Source: JAPOXR01 sp963662395 (GTDB lineage Bacteria > Pseudomonadota > Alphaproteobacteria > Rhodobacterales > Rhodobacteraceae). From it: a DNA stretch of 64,000 nucleotides. The translations under genes were made by a program, and so were the position numbers. Below, piece after piece: positions 35,430 through 43,956 of the stretch. Each line of letters begins with the position of its first letter. Within the stretch, counting starts at the first letter, position 1. The notes beneath the pieces were generated by a model. It did no database searches, was not told the DNA's origin, and saw nothing but the letters and a program-made list of their open reading frames with translations. The stretch lies in the NCBI GenBank assembly GCA_963662395.1, contig OY759511.1, positions 1 to 64,000 on the forward strand, read 5' to 3'.

Positions 35430-36296
35430 CTAGAATGGGCGGTTCCCTTTCCACCACGCATCGAACGGATCGGATTGCAGGATCTGGTTCATGGTTTCCT
35501 GCCTGACACGAGGCAGATTCGTGCCGGCAAGCATGTCGTTGATTTTCAGCAATCCGTCCACGCTTTCACCAACCCCGGCAAACGGAAAGTCGGTGCCAAA
35601 GAAGATCTTGTCGGTGATTTTGTACTCCTGGGACAGGATCAGCATGTTGTAGTACTGCCAGGGTCGGTAGAATAGCGCCGATTGGTCAAGAAAAACATTG
35701 GGTTGCTTGCGGGCGACCGCGATTGCGTCCTCGTACCAGGGGTGACCCATATGGGCCATCACCATGGTCAGGTCCGGGTATTTCATTGCCACAGGCTCGA
35801 CGTGAATGGCGCGTCCCAGATCCACGGGTGCATTTCGAGCGAAGGTCGTCCCCATGTGCATCGTGAGCGGCAGGTTTCGATCCTGAAGGAAGTCCAGCAC
35901 CGGTTCCATGCGAGGATCGGACAGCGCCACACCGTTGTAGATCGGTCCGAATTTGGCACCCTTCAACCCCAGGTCATCTATGGCGTGATGCAGCAGATCC
36001 ATGCAGTCATCTCGCCGCGGATCAACATAGGCAAACCCGATGAACTTGTCTGGATACCTGGCCACCGCGGCGGCAGTCGTTTCATCATCGCCTTCGATGC
36101 CGACGGAGTCGCCATAACGCAGGGAAAAGATGATGGCTCTTTCGACATCGCACATCGCTTCATGAAGCGTGTCTGCATCGGCTCTTGGTGCGATGTCGCC
36201 GTGACGCACGCGCGCATGCAGCGTGTGATACAGCGGCAGGACATGCTCATCGTTCCAGATGTTGACGTGGCAGTCGCAATAGGCACGGGTGGTCAT
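35430..36296 (-). CDS. Amidohydrolase_2 family metal-dependent hydrolase
   Basis: A 288-aa TIM-barrel hydrolase of the amidohydrolase_2 (COG2159-like) family: the N-terminal YCDCHVN metal motif (CxH instead of the usual HxH), FIGFAYVDPRR, LGLKGAKFGPIYNG, LPLTMHMGTTFARN, VMAHMGHPWYED and the late FFGTDFPFAG with the catalytic Asp. Relatives act as decarboxylases or sugar lactonases. Its stop codon TAG lies inside the CTAG at the edge of the IS5 element, so the last residues may have been reset by the insertion. It follows the dehydratase gene on the same strand (77 nt) and probably acts in the same pathway. Confidence 0.85.
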   Translation of the reverse strand: MTTRAYCDCHVNIWNDEHVLPLYHTLHARVRHGDIAPRADADTLHEAMCDVERAIIFSLRYGDSVGIEGDDETTAAAVARYPDKFIGFAYVDPRRDDCMDLLHHAIDDLGLKGAKFGPIYNGVALSDPRMEPVLDFLQDRNLPLTMHMGTTFARNAPVDLGRAIHVEPVAMKYPDLTMVMAHMGHPWYEDAIAVARKQPNVFLDQSALFYRPWQYYNMLILSQEYKITDKIFFGTDFPFAGVGESVDGLLKINDMLAGTNLPRVRQETMNQILQSDPFDAWWKGNRPF

Positions 36297-36373
36297 TTGG
36301 ATGCTCCGTTTCGGATTCGTGATCGAGCGGTGCCGATTCGGCCGGGAGAATGAGCCACTCGTTCCACGTGGAA

Positions 36374-38104
36374 CTAGAAGGAAGGCCTGGACGGCGGGGT
36401 TCCCGAGCCGCCAACCAGAAAGTCGAAATCGGCACCGCGGTCGGCCTGCTGGACATGCTCGACATAAAGCTTGCCGTAGCCCCGGTCCTGGTCCGAAGGA
36501 ATTGGCGTGAGCCCGGCAAGACGCGCCCTGAGAGCATCATCGGGGATGTCCACGTCCAGGCGGCGCGCCTTGGCATCCAGCACGATGGTGTCGCCGGTCT
36601 GGATCGCGGCGAGAGGCCCGCCAACGGCAGACTCCGGCGTGACATGCAAGACGACCGTGCCAAAAGCCGTGCCGCTCATCCGGGCGTCGGATATCCGCAC
36701 AACATCGGTCACGCCAGCAGCGATCAGCTTTCCCGGTATGGCCATGCTGCCAACTTCGGGCATGCCTGGATGGCCCTTGGGCCCGGAGTTTCGCAGGATG
36801 AACACGCTGTCTTCGTCAACTTCCAGATCCGGGTCATCGACGCGGGCCCGGAAGTCTTCGGCGCTTTCGAAGACAATCGCCTTGCCCCGGTGTCTCATCA
36901 GTCTGGGGCTGGCGGCAGATGGCTTGAGGATGGCACCATCGGGAGCCAGATTGCCACGCAGGACAACTATGCCGCCCTGCTTTGTCACCGGGTTGTCGAC
37001 CTCTCGAATGACTTCATCATCAAATCCCTCTGCATTTGAAATCCGGTCGCCGATGGTTCCTCCTTCGATTGCGAGTGCAGCCAGCCGGAGCCGGTCGGCC
37101 ACCCTGTTCATCACGACAGGCAATCCACCCGCCTCGAAAAATTCTTCCATCAGAAACCGGCCCGACGGCTTGAGATCGACAAGACAGGGAATGTCTCGGC
37201 CCAGGTGGTCCCAGTCGTCAAGCGAAAGTTCAACGCCGCTTCGTCCGGCCAGGGCCAGAAGGTGCACAACGGCATTTGTTGATCCGCCAATAGCGCCGTT
37301 GACGACAATTGCGTTTTCAAATGCTTCACGGGTCAGGATCTGCGACATGCGGATGTCGTTGTTGACCAATTCAACGATCCGGGAGCCAGACATTTCCGCC
37401 AGAACGGCACGCCGGCTATCGGGAGCAGGGATAGCACCATTCAAAGGCAGGGCAATTCCCATCGCCTCGGCAATTGACGCCATCGTCGATGCGGTGCCCA
37501 TGGTCATGCAGGTTCCGATCGAACGGGACATCGCCGCCTCGGCATCACTGAAATCCTGTTTCGAAATCTTGCCCGAACGAAGGTCTTCGTCGAGTTTGAA
37601 CATGTCCGTGCCCGAACCCAGCGCGCGGCCACGGAACCGACCGTTCAGCATCGGCCCGGTGGACACGACAATGGATGGCAGATCACAACTGGCAGCCCCC
37701 ATCATCAAGGCCGGGGTGGTCTTGTCGCATCCGCACAACAGCACCACGCCGTCAATCGGATTGGCCCGTAGCGTTTCTTCCACATCCATCGCCACCAGAT
37801 TGCGGAACATCATTGTAGTGGGCCGCATGAACGGTTCGCCCAGGCTTGTCACCGGGAATTCCAATGGAAACCCGCCAGCCATCAGAACGCCGCGCTTCAC
37901 ATGCTCGGCCAGTTCCTTCAGGCCACGATTGCAGTTGGTCAGATCTGACCAAGTGTTACAGATACCGATAACCGGGCGGTTATCCAGAAGGCGCTCCGAG
38001 AACCCCTGGCTGCGCATCCAGCTTCGCGGGACAAATCCGTATTTCCCCGCGCTCCCGAACCATTCGGCGCTTCTCAACCCGTCTCGTTTTCCATCTGAAT
38101 TCAT
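36374..38104 (-). CDS. IlvD/Edd family sugar-acid dehydratase
   Basis: A 576-aa Fe-S dehydratase converting an aldonic acid to its 2-keto-3-deoxy form. Cluster cysteines lie in GICNTWSDLTNCN, LCGCDKTTPA and SIGTCMTMGTAS. The metal/carbamylated-lysine region CDKTTP and the C-terminal ISDARMSGTAFGTVVLHV are typical. The N-terminus WMRSQGFSERLLDNRPVIGI places it with arabinonate/xylonate-type sugar-acid dehydratases rather than branched-chain IlvD. It sits between the LacI gene and the hydrolase on the minus strand. The exact sugar acid cannot be named from sequence. Confidence 0.9.
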   Translation of the reverse strand: MNSDGKRDGLRSAEWFGSAGKYGFVPRSWMRSQGFSERLLDNRPVIGICNTWSDLTNCNRGLKELAEHVKRGVLMAGGFPLEFPVTSLGEPFMRPTTMMFRNLVAMDVEETLRANPIDGVVLLCGCDKTTPALMMGAASCDLPSIVVSTGPMLNGRFRGRALGSGTDMFKLDEDLRSGKISKQDFSDAEAAMSRSIGTCMTMGTASTMASIAEAMGIALPLNGAIPAPDSRRAVLAEMSGSRIVELVNNDIRMSQILTREAFENAIVVNGAIGGSTNAVVHLLALAGRSGVELSLDDWDHLGRDIPCLVDLKPSGRFLMEEFFEAGGLPVVMNRVADRLRLAALAIEGGTIGDRISNAEGFDDEVIREVDNPVTKQGGIVVLRGNLAPDGAILKPSAASPRLMRHRGKAIVFESAEDFRARVDDPDLEVDEDSVFILRNSGPKGHPGMPEVGSMAIPGKLIAAGVTDVVRISDARMSGTAFGTVVLHVTPESAVGGPLAAIQTGDTIVLDAKARRLDVDIPDDALRARLAGLTPIPSDQDRGYGKLYVEHVQQADRGADFDFLVGGSGTPPSRPSF

Positions 38105-38234
38105 TGGCTAATCCAAATCCCGAAGGTTGATGAGTGCTCCCGGGCAATATTGGCCCCCATGCATGAACGTCAAATCATACTCCACGCAGGCAATCACCAC
38201 CGCGTCCGGGGAGTCGGGGTATTACCGTTCATCC

Positions 38235-39290
38235 TCAGGTCGTTCCGCCCGGTGAAAAATGCACGGGAAGCACTAGGTCGCGAGTTGAGAAGGCGCCGCC
38301 TGAAAGGCGCTCCAGGATCAGTTGCCCGGCCTGTTCACCAAGGTTGTAGGCAGGCGATATGACCGTCGTCAATTGCGGACGAAGATAGCGATGCGCCTCG
38401 AACCCGTTGAAGCCGGCAATTCGTACATCCTTCGGCACTCTGACGCCGCGATCAGCCAGCAACAGCATGGCGGCCAGCGCAATCTGGTCGTTGCCGCCGA
38501 CAATCGCCTCGGGCAGGGGGTTTTCCTCCAGGTAGTTTTCCAGTGCCGTTTGAACGGAAATCAATGACTCAGACGCCGCCTCAAGAATTGCAAAAGACGG
38601 CGAGCCTGTCGTGTTCGACATGGCCTTCCGGACTCCCTCGAACCGTTTTTCGATGGCAAACCAATGCTGCTGCGGTCGCAGGGCAAGAATGGACCTGACT
38701 CCTCTTGCCAGGAGGTGGTCGCCCATGATTTCGCCGCTTCCAAGCTCATTCAATCGAATGGTGCACAAGTCATCCACCTCTTCGGTGCTGGTTTGCTGGA
38801 ACAGGATCAAGGGCTGCTTCAGCGCGAGAAACTGTTCGACAATTCTGTCTCGGACGTCTTCCGGGCCGGAAATCATGGCGCAAACGCCAGCCACATCGAC
38901 GCTTCTCATGATCATCGCCTTGGACAGGGCGTCAGCGCTCACACCCTGGACTGTCATCGTGTAGTCGGCATTGTTGAGAGAATTCGCCAGGCCCGCGGCA
39001 ACCTTGGTGCTGAACTGATCCTCCAGAAACGCCGGATCATCGCTCACGACAACCAGTCCGATCGATCGCTGGTCCGAGTATCTCAGGTTTCGCCCGGCGG
39101 ACTGGCGCCGGTAATTGAGTCGCACGATTTCCCGTTCGACCCGCGCCTTTGTCTTCGAACTGACATATTGCAAATTGTTGTTCAGGACATTGGAGACCGT
39201 CATCGGAGACACCTTGGCCGCAAGTGCCACGTCCTTGATTGTTGCCCGCTTCCGGGGACCACGCGAAGGGGCCGGTTTTTGATCTGCCAA
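38235..39290 (-). CDS. LacI family transcriptional regulator
   Basis: A 351-aa repressor with an N-terminal helix-turn-helix (ATIKDVALAAKVSPMTVSNVLN) and hinge helix, then a periplasmic-binding-protein-like sensor domain (IGLVVVSDDPAF, AIVGGNDQIALAAMLLLADRGVRVPKDVRIAGFNG split across linked segments). I start at TTG 39290 because AGGAG lies 7 nt upstream; the GTG at 39323 has no such site and would add 11 odd residues. It probably binds the palindrome 32580-32595 in front of the importer and possibly a related site before the RraA-like gene. The inducer is likely the imported sugar or an intermediate. Confidence 0.9.
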   Translation of the reverse strand: MADQKPAPSRGPRKRATIKDVALAAKVSPMTVSNVLNNNLQYVSSKTKARVEREIVRLNYRRQSAGRNLRYSDQRSIGLVVVSDDPAFLEDQFSTKVAAGLANSLNNADYTMTVQGVSADALSKAMIMRSVDVAGVCAMISGPEDVRDRIVEQFLALKQPLILFQQTSTEEVDDLCTIRLNELGSGEIMGDHLLARGVRSILALRPQQHWFAIEKRFEGVRKAMSNTTGSPSFAILEAASESLISVQTALENYLEENPLPEAIVGGNDQIALAAMLLLADRGVRVPKDVRIAGFNGFEAHRYLRPQLTTVISPAYNLGEQAGQLILERLSGGAFSTRDLVLPVHFSPGGTT

Positions 39291-39698
39291 ATTGCATCTC
39301 CTGCGGGCACAACGAACAAGCACCCTGGTCTGGGCCTACCATGCATGCAAAAACAGGTCTGAACAAGGAAACCCCGGCTGGCGAATGCCGGGTCATTGGT
39401 GCCCGTCCATCGCCGTCCCCCGGGGCGTGTGCTCATCCGGCCGTTCCGGCCGGACACTGCCAGGCCATCGAGAAAATCCTCGGGGGGTCTTCGGGAGGGC
39501 CGGGAAGGCGCCCATGCGCGTGCGATTCGACATGCCGGGAGCGCCGCACATGCGCGCCGCGGCAGTGACGGGAAAGACCGTTGCCGATCCCGCGAACACA
39601 CCCGTGCTCAACATCAACACGAATCGGCCGAAACCAGTCTGGATGATCCTGGTGCCATTTTCGCAACATTGACAGGCGTGGCGATTGCATGCCAAGTT

Positions 39699-39714
39699 AC
39701 TTTAACGATAAAGT
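39699..39714. promoter_or_regulatory. Imperfect palindrome before the RraA-like gene
   Basis: ACTTTA (39699-39704) and TAAAGT (39709-39714) are inverted around ACGA, giving a TAACG core that recalls the importer operator. It ends 14 nt before the RraA-like ATG. It could be a weaker LacI-family site. Confidence 0.4.
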
Positions 39715-39728
39715 TCGGAGCGAATTTC

Positions 39729-40427
39729 ATGCCAAAAAACGGTCCTGATGGCAGAAATGCCAATTCGATTGACCCGGTCATTGCGGAGATGCGTGAAACA
39801 TTCTTTTGCGCCATGATCTCGGATGTTTTGGACAGTCTTGGACATATGGGCCAGGCAATGAAGCCCTATATTCGCCCCCTTGACGAAGACCTGGTGATGG
39901 TCGGTCGCGCCCGGACGATGCTCTACGCCGATGTCTATGCCCGGCCCGGCCCCGACGAGAATCACTATGAGCTGGAGATTGGCCTGGTCGATGATCTGGG
40001 CCCTGGAGATGTCGTTGTTGCCGCCTGTGGCAAGACCGGGCGCATCGCACCCTGGGGCGGATTGCTAAGCACTGCTGCCACGCTCCGCGGTGCAGTGGGG
40101 GCGGTCATGGATGGCTGCGTTCGCGACATCAGGCATGTGCGCGAGCTGAATTTGCCGGTCTATTCCGGCGGAATCGCCCCGCTGGACAGCATGGGGCGGG
40201 GCAAGGTTATCGAGGTTGACGTGCCCGTGGAATGCGGCGGTGTATCGGTGCATCCCGGAGATATCGTCTTCGGAGATGCAGACGGATGCATCGTTATTCC
40301 CAAGGCACTGGAAATGGCCGTGCTCGAGGAAGGTCGCGCAAAGCTGGCGGCCGAAAACAAATCCCTGGGCGCCCTGAAGGCCGGACGCAAGCTGATCGAT
40401 GTCTACGACGAGTTCGGGGTTCTTTGA
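39729..40427 (+). CDS. RraA-family protein, probable class II pyruvate aldolase
   Basis: A 232-aa protein of the RraA/HMG-aldolase family. The segment GAVMDGCVRDIRHVREL contains the conserved Arg-Asp pair that in HMG/CHA aldolases binds pyruvate and metal. GGLLSTAATLRG and HPGDIVFGDADGCIVIP are also typical. Members with the RD pair are usually aldolases or oxaloacetate decarboxylases rather than RNase E inhibitors. ATG 39729 has GGAG about 8 nt upstream. It is divergent from the LacI gene and may cleave the 2-keto-3-deoxy acid made by the dehydratase. Confidence 0.85.
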   Translation: MPKNGPDGRNANSIDPVIAEMRETFFCAMISDVLDSLGHMGQAMKPYIRPLDEDLVMVGRARTMLYADVYARPGPDENHYELEIGLVDDLGPGDVVVAACGKTGRIAPWGGLLSTAATLRGAVGAVMDGCVRDIRHVRELNLPVYSGGIAPLDSMGRGKVIEVDVPVECGGVSVHPGDIVFGDADGCIVIPKALEMAVLEEGRAKLAAENKSLGALKAGRKLIDVYDEFGVL

Positions 40428-40513
40428 GATGCCCGAAGGCGTTGCAAGGGCAGGGATTGCACATGCCGGCAATCGAAGCCCGGGTCCGGGCCTGGTGCGG
40501 CATTGGGTTCTTC

Positions 40514-40545
40514 CTAGCGCCTGTTGACAATCGGGTTGCGAATCA
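40514..40545. repeat. Solo end of an IS5-family element
   Basis: CTAG followed by CGCCTGTTGACAATCGGG matches the right end of the two IS5 copies for about 28 nt and then diverges. It is a terminal remnant of a third copy, left by deletion. Confidence 0.75.
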
Positions 40546-40900
40546 GCCGCGCAGGCACCACTCCTGCCGCAACGCGCGTATGTGGACGCCCCCGGTGGTG
40601 CAGGCCGGAATCCGGACAACCCGGATCACGGTCAGGACACGGTCACATGTCCGGCCTCTCGATGCAGCATTCATTCGCCGCCGGCCCACATGGTGTTCGC
40701 GGATCGGATCCGGATCGCTCGAGCGGGCTCGAAGCCCTGCGTGGCCTGCCGGTTTTTCCGATCCCGTCTTCAATGACCCTTGCCCCTGTGCTGTCCGTCA
40801 TCCTCACCGCCTAGGCCGGGATCACCCGCAGATCATCACGCCTTCATTCAAGGTCGTGTCCGCAGTGCCCGGCATTCCGGTTGTTCCTCTTTCCCGGCAG
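40546..40900. other. Gene-poor stretch of IS debris
   Basis: No frame here shows recognisable protein motifs and no RNA gene was found. It lies between a solo IS5 end and an IS110 relic and probably consists of decayed mobile-element sequence. Confidence 0.5.
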
Positions 40901-41071
40901 TCATGCCGCCGCGGCCATGGCCGCCGGTGCCCGATGATCCTCGTTCTTCACCGACAGCGCCCGGATCATGCGCGCCATCCTGCCGGCAAGCGCCACCGCC
41001 ACCGGCTTCGGCAGCTTCCCGGCGATCATTCGCCGGAGCCGGGGATCCTCGAGCGTCTCGCCTCTCGCCTT
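40901..41071 (-). pseudogene. IS110-family transposase, C-terminal relic
   Basis: The last ~56 codons read EDPRLRRMIAGKLPKPVAVA and then LAGRMARMIRALSVKNEDHR, ending soon after. The RMARMIRAL block resembles the C-terminus of IS110/IS116/IS902 transposases (ALANKMARIAWAL-type). Upstream sequence in the frame is not transposase-like, so only the tail survives. The family call rests on this short block alone. Confidence 0.5.
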
Positions 41072-41197
41072 TTGCTCGACCGTGGATTCGAGATGGCCCA
41101 GTACTCTGTCTACCTGCGCTTTGTCGAAAGCAGGGAAGCAACGGAAACACACATGACCCGCATCGGCGACGCATGGCCGGGAAGAGGGAATCTGCAT

Positions 41198-42374
41198 ATT
41201 GTCACAAAGGCTTATCCCCCTGGCCAAGGCGGCACAAGATGTTGTGTCGGCGCCTGCGCGGCCGGTCTCCCGGATCCGTTGCGCAGAACGCGCCGGCACG
41301 GCCGCAAGGCGGTCCCGGCGGCGGGAATTCCGGGATGCGGGGGCGTGGGCGGATTGCGGGCGCGGGGTTCCGGCGCCGGGGCCGCGTCAGGCGCGTCCTT
41401 CGACGATGTCCTGATACGTTGCGGGCGGCAGCCCGAGGCCGATGCCGAGGAGGCTGTCGAGCGAGGTCCGCCGGTGGCGGCGCCGGTTCCGGCGGAAGAC
41501 GAACTCGTCCAGGTAGCGCTGGACGTGCTTGCGTCTCGGCCCGTGATGCACCCCCAGGGCCCGGCGCTTCAGGTTCGAGAGGACCCGGTGGATCCAGGTC
41601 GGGATCTCGTGCGCCTTGCGGTCGCCGACCACCCTTTCCTCCCGCGGGTTGTCGGGCAGGCCGCTGTACCCGAGCCAGCCGTCGGTGACGACCCGCGCGC
41701 CGGGCGCGACCGCGTCCGACACGAACCCGTGCAGCGCCCCGGAGGCGTAGCTTTCCACGGCCTTCGGCCGGATGCGGCGCGGCTTCCCGCATTCCGGGAT
41801 CTCGACCGCCCCGGCCAGGAGGATCCTGCCGTCGGCGCTGCGGCCCCGGCCTGACACGCCCTTCACCCCTGCAGCAGGCTCCGGTCCGGGTCGACCATGG
41901 CACGGCGCAGCTTGTGCAGCAGCAGCCAGGCCGTCTTGCAGCTGCCGATCCCCGGCTGCGCCTGGAGCCGGAGCGCGGACATCCCGCTGGAATGCGTGGC
42001 CACGAGATGCGCGGCGAGAAACCATGTCTTCAGAGGCAGGTGGCTGCGGTGCATCACCGTGCCCGCCGTCACGGAGGTCTGGCGCCCGCAGTCCGCGCAC
42101 TCGCGGACGAAGCGCTCGCCCTTCAGCTCCCAGCCCTTCGTGCCGCCGCAGGCCGGGCACGCGAAGCCGTCGCCCCGGCGCAGCTCCGCCAAGTGGCGGG
42201 CGCAGGCCCCGTCGTCCGGGAAGAGCTCCTCGAACTGTTGGCGGGACATCGGGCGGTCGTCTTTCAGTCGGCCGGGCATGACTGGAACATGAAGCGAACA
42301 CGACGTGACGTCAACCTCCTCGGACACAAAATGTGGGGCCACCTGTGCCAAGGGGATAAGTCTTTTGTCACAAT
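41198..42374 (-). mobile_element. IS1595/ISXO2-like element, degenerate
   Basis: Imperfect terminal inverted repeats bound it: ATTGTCACAAAGGCTTATCC on the left, and on the right (reverse complement) ATTGTGACAAAAGACTTATC. Similarity continues inward for ~50 nt (TGGC, GGC and TTGTGTC blocks). About 1177 bp, the size of IS1595-family elements. Clear target duplications were not seen. Its transposase is broken. Confidence 0.7.
41387..42279 (-). pseudogene. IS1595/ISXO2-like transposase pseudogene
   Basis: The N-terminal part (start near 42279) has the zinc ribbon FACPACGGTKGWEL with the partner ECADCGRQT, then AGTVMHRSHLPLKTWFLAAH and SCKTAWLLLHKLRRAMVDPD, and stops at LLQG. The C-terminal part is in the -1-related frame: ILLAGAVEIPECG, VTDGWLGYSGL and RYLDEFVFRRNRR. 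The VEVDE segment with the first catalytic acid, expected right after LLQG, is missing, so a deletion plus frame change at about nt 41870 has destroyed the enzyme. Confidence 0.8.
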
Positions 42375-42465
42375 TACTGACAAACAATACGCGAATGCCC
42401 GGATTTTCACGGGAAAAGATCATGAACAGAGAGACGAAATTCCTGAGCAACTAACGCTGTTTTGA
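42352..42465 (+). pseudogene. Possible 3' fragment of an unknown gene
   Basis: The plus frame leaving the right end of the IS1595-like element reads DKSFVTITDKQYANARIFTG then KDHEQRDEIPEQLTLF and a stop. The composition is protein-like and less GC-rich than surroundings, and tails ending in QLTLF are frequent in DNA methyltransferases and repair enzymes. It may be the end of a gene cut by the IS, but the fragment is too short to place. Confidence 0.25.
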
Positions 42466-42693
42466 GGCTTTCATGTGTGTTTTGCGACCACTTGGCAAGA
42501 AATTCCCCCGGAATTTCCGAGGGATAGGTGAATATGGATTATAGCCGCTTGGAGACCGGGGACCAGCCGTCAGACCATCATGCGCGTGCGGGATGGGGCT
42601 CCTGCCGGGGGATCGGGTCAGGCTGTTGCTGGATAATGTGTCAAGTGATCCGAATTAAGAGGACTGTTCGAACAACGAACTGTTGTGCCGAAT
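42466..42693. other. Gap without a recognised gene
   Basis: I see no coding, RNA or repeat signal between the possible gene tail and the small membrane-protein gene. Confidence 0.4.
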
Positions 42694-42930
42694 TCATGCG
42701 GCTTGATCCTCGGGATCCGGTTCTGCCGATGGCCGCGGTAGTTGCATACCAGCCCGGATCACATCAAGCGTGACCTCCACTCGGGCTAGCCGCTCGCGCA
42801 AGTTACTGATCTCGTTCCTCACATCGGCAATTTCGCGTCGGGCACCGGACATCTGGTTTATGTTCAGTGCGGCCAACGCCACACCAGTACCAACTATCGC
42901 CAATACCAGTTCCAATTGCGCGCCCATCAT
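42694..42930 (-). CDS. Small membrane-anchored coiled-coil protein
   Basis: A 78-aa protein (from ATG 42930) with one N-terminal membrane helix (LELVLAIVGTGVALAALNI) followed by a heptad-rich helix (ARREIADVRNEISNLRERLA then RVEVTLDVIRAGM) and a proline-rich acidic tail. No family name is known to me; similar small anchor proteins are scattered in accessory regions. GGGGA lies upstream. It sits between the IS1595-like and IS256-like relics and is one of the few intact-looking frames in this region. An upstream ATG at 42966 would add 12 residues. Confidence 0.55.
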   Translation of the reverse strand: MMGAQLELVLAIVGTGVALAALNINQMSGARREIADVRNEISNLRERLARVEVTLDVIRAGMQLPRPSAEPDPEDQAA

Positions 42931-43236
42931 TTGTTCCCCAACACGAACCCGCTCACCATATAACATGACGAAGCACGATTGTCAGAAATGATTGCCAGTT
43001 CTCCTGATTAACGGACACGCCGAGCTCTTGTCCTGAATGCCAACAATGTCTGACGCTTCAATCCATGCCCCGCGTAGGGGCGACCTGCGACTCCGGGGCA
43101 AGGGCAAGGGCAAGGGTGAACCGAGGCGGGCTTGGGAGTGAGCCATTGTCGAAAGTGGTGTTCGGGGCGTTTGAAGGCAGGCGGCATGTCCGGTTGACTG
43201 GATTCGTTGCAAACAGCAACCGGGGAGTACACCGCC

Positions 43237-43956
43237 ATGACATCAGATGCATGCGAATTTGCAGATCACGCAAGGCCCCGAGATCAACCGACGGAGCTGG
43301 TCCGCGCCGGTGCCCGGCAGATCGTTCATCCGGCCGTCGAGGCCGAATTGCAGGATGTTCCTGCCTCCTGTTCCGATCACCGCCTCGAGGATGGTCGGGC
43401 CGGCGTGGTTCGCAATGGCTGCCTGCCGGAGCGCGAGATCCGGACCGGCATCGGCCCGGTCTCCGTCCGCATGCCCGGGATCCGCTCCGGGACCGGCGAG
43501 CCGGTGGCCTTCCGCCCGGGCAGGCAGCCCCCGGCTTCGCAAGTCCCGCAACATGGAGGCGAGCATCTCGTGGCTCTGTCTCGAGGGTGTCTCCACCGGC
43601 GGGACGGGCGATGCCCTCGAAGCCCTGGTCGGGCCGGAGGAGGGGATTGTCTCAGGCACCGTCTCCCGTCTCGAGGCCGCGTGGAGGCAGGAATACGAGG
43701 AATGGCGCCAGAGGCCCCTGGACAGGGATCGCCGGGTCCATGTGCGGGTCGACGGCATCCATGGCGGCCCGAGAGCGGAACGGGAGCGGCTGTGCTGCCT
43801 GGTGGTGATTGGTGTCAATGACCCGGAGAGAAGCACCTGCCGGCGGTGGAGGACGGCATCCGCGAATCCACCCGGAGCTGGCGGGAGGTCCTCCCGGGGC
43901 TGAAGGCACGCGGCATGAATGCGCCGCAGCCGGCCCTCGCCGACGGCACCCCGGGT
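43237..43956 (+). pseudogene. IS256-family transposase pseudogene, 5' part
   Basis: Frame 1 from ATG 43237 reads TELVRAGARQIVHPAVEAEL and VVRNGCLPEREIRTGIGPV, the IS256 N-terminal domain. The frame changes near 43540 to ISWLCLEGVSTGGTGDALEA and HVRVDGIHGGPR (first catalytic Asp), and again near 43820 to VEDGIRESTRSWREVLPGLK and ALADGTPG (second Asp). The nested element begins right there. At least two frameshifts plus the insertion make it dead. Confidence 0.85.

Noticed and set aside
36507..38111. 534-codon plus-strand frame opposite the dehydratase
   Set aside because: Serine/arginine-rich antisense shadow of the IlvD/Edd gene.
40232..41854. 540-codon plus-strand frame across the RraA end and IS relics
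   Set aside because: It runs antisense through transposase pseudogenes and has low-complexity Arg/Ala/Gly composition, so it is chance openness.
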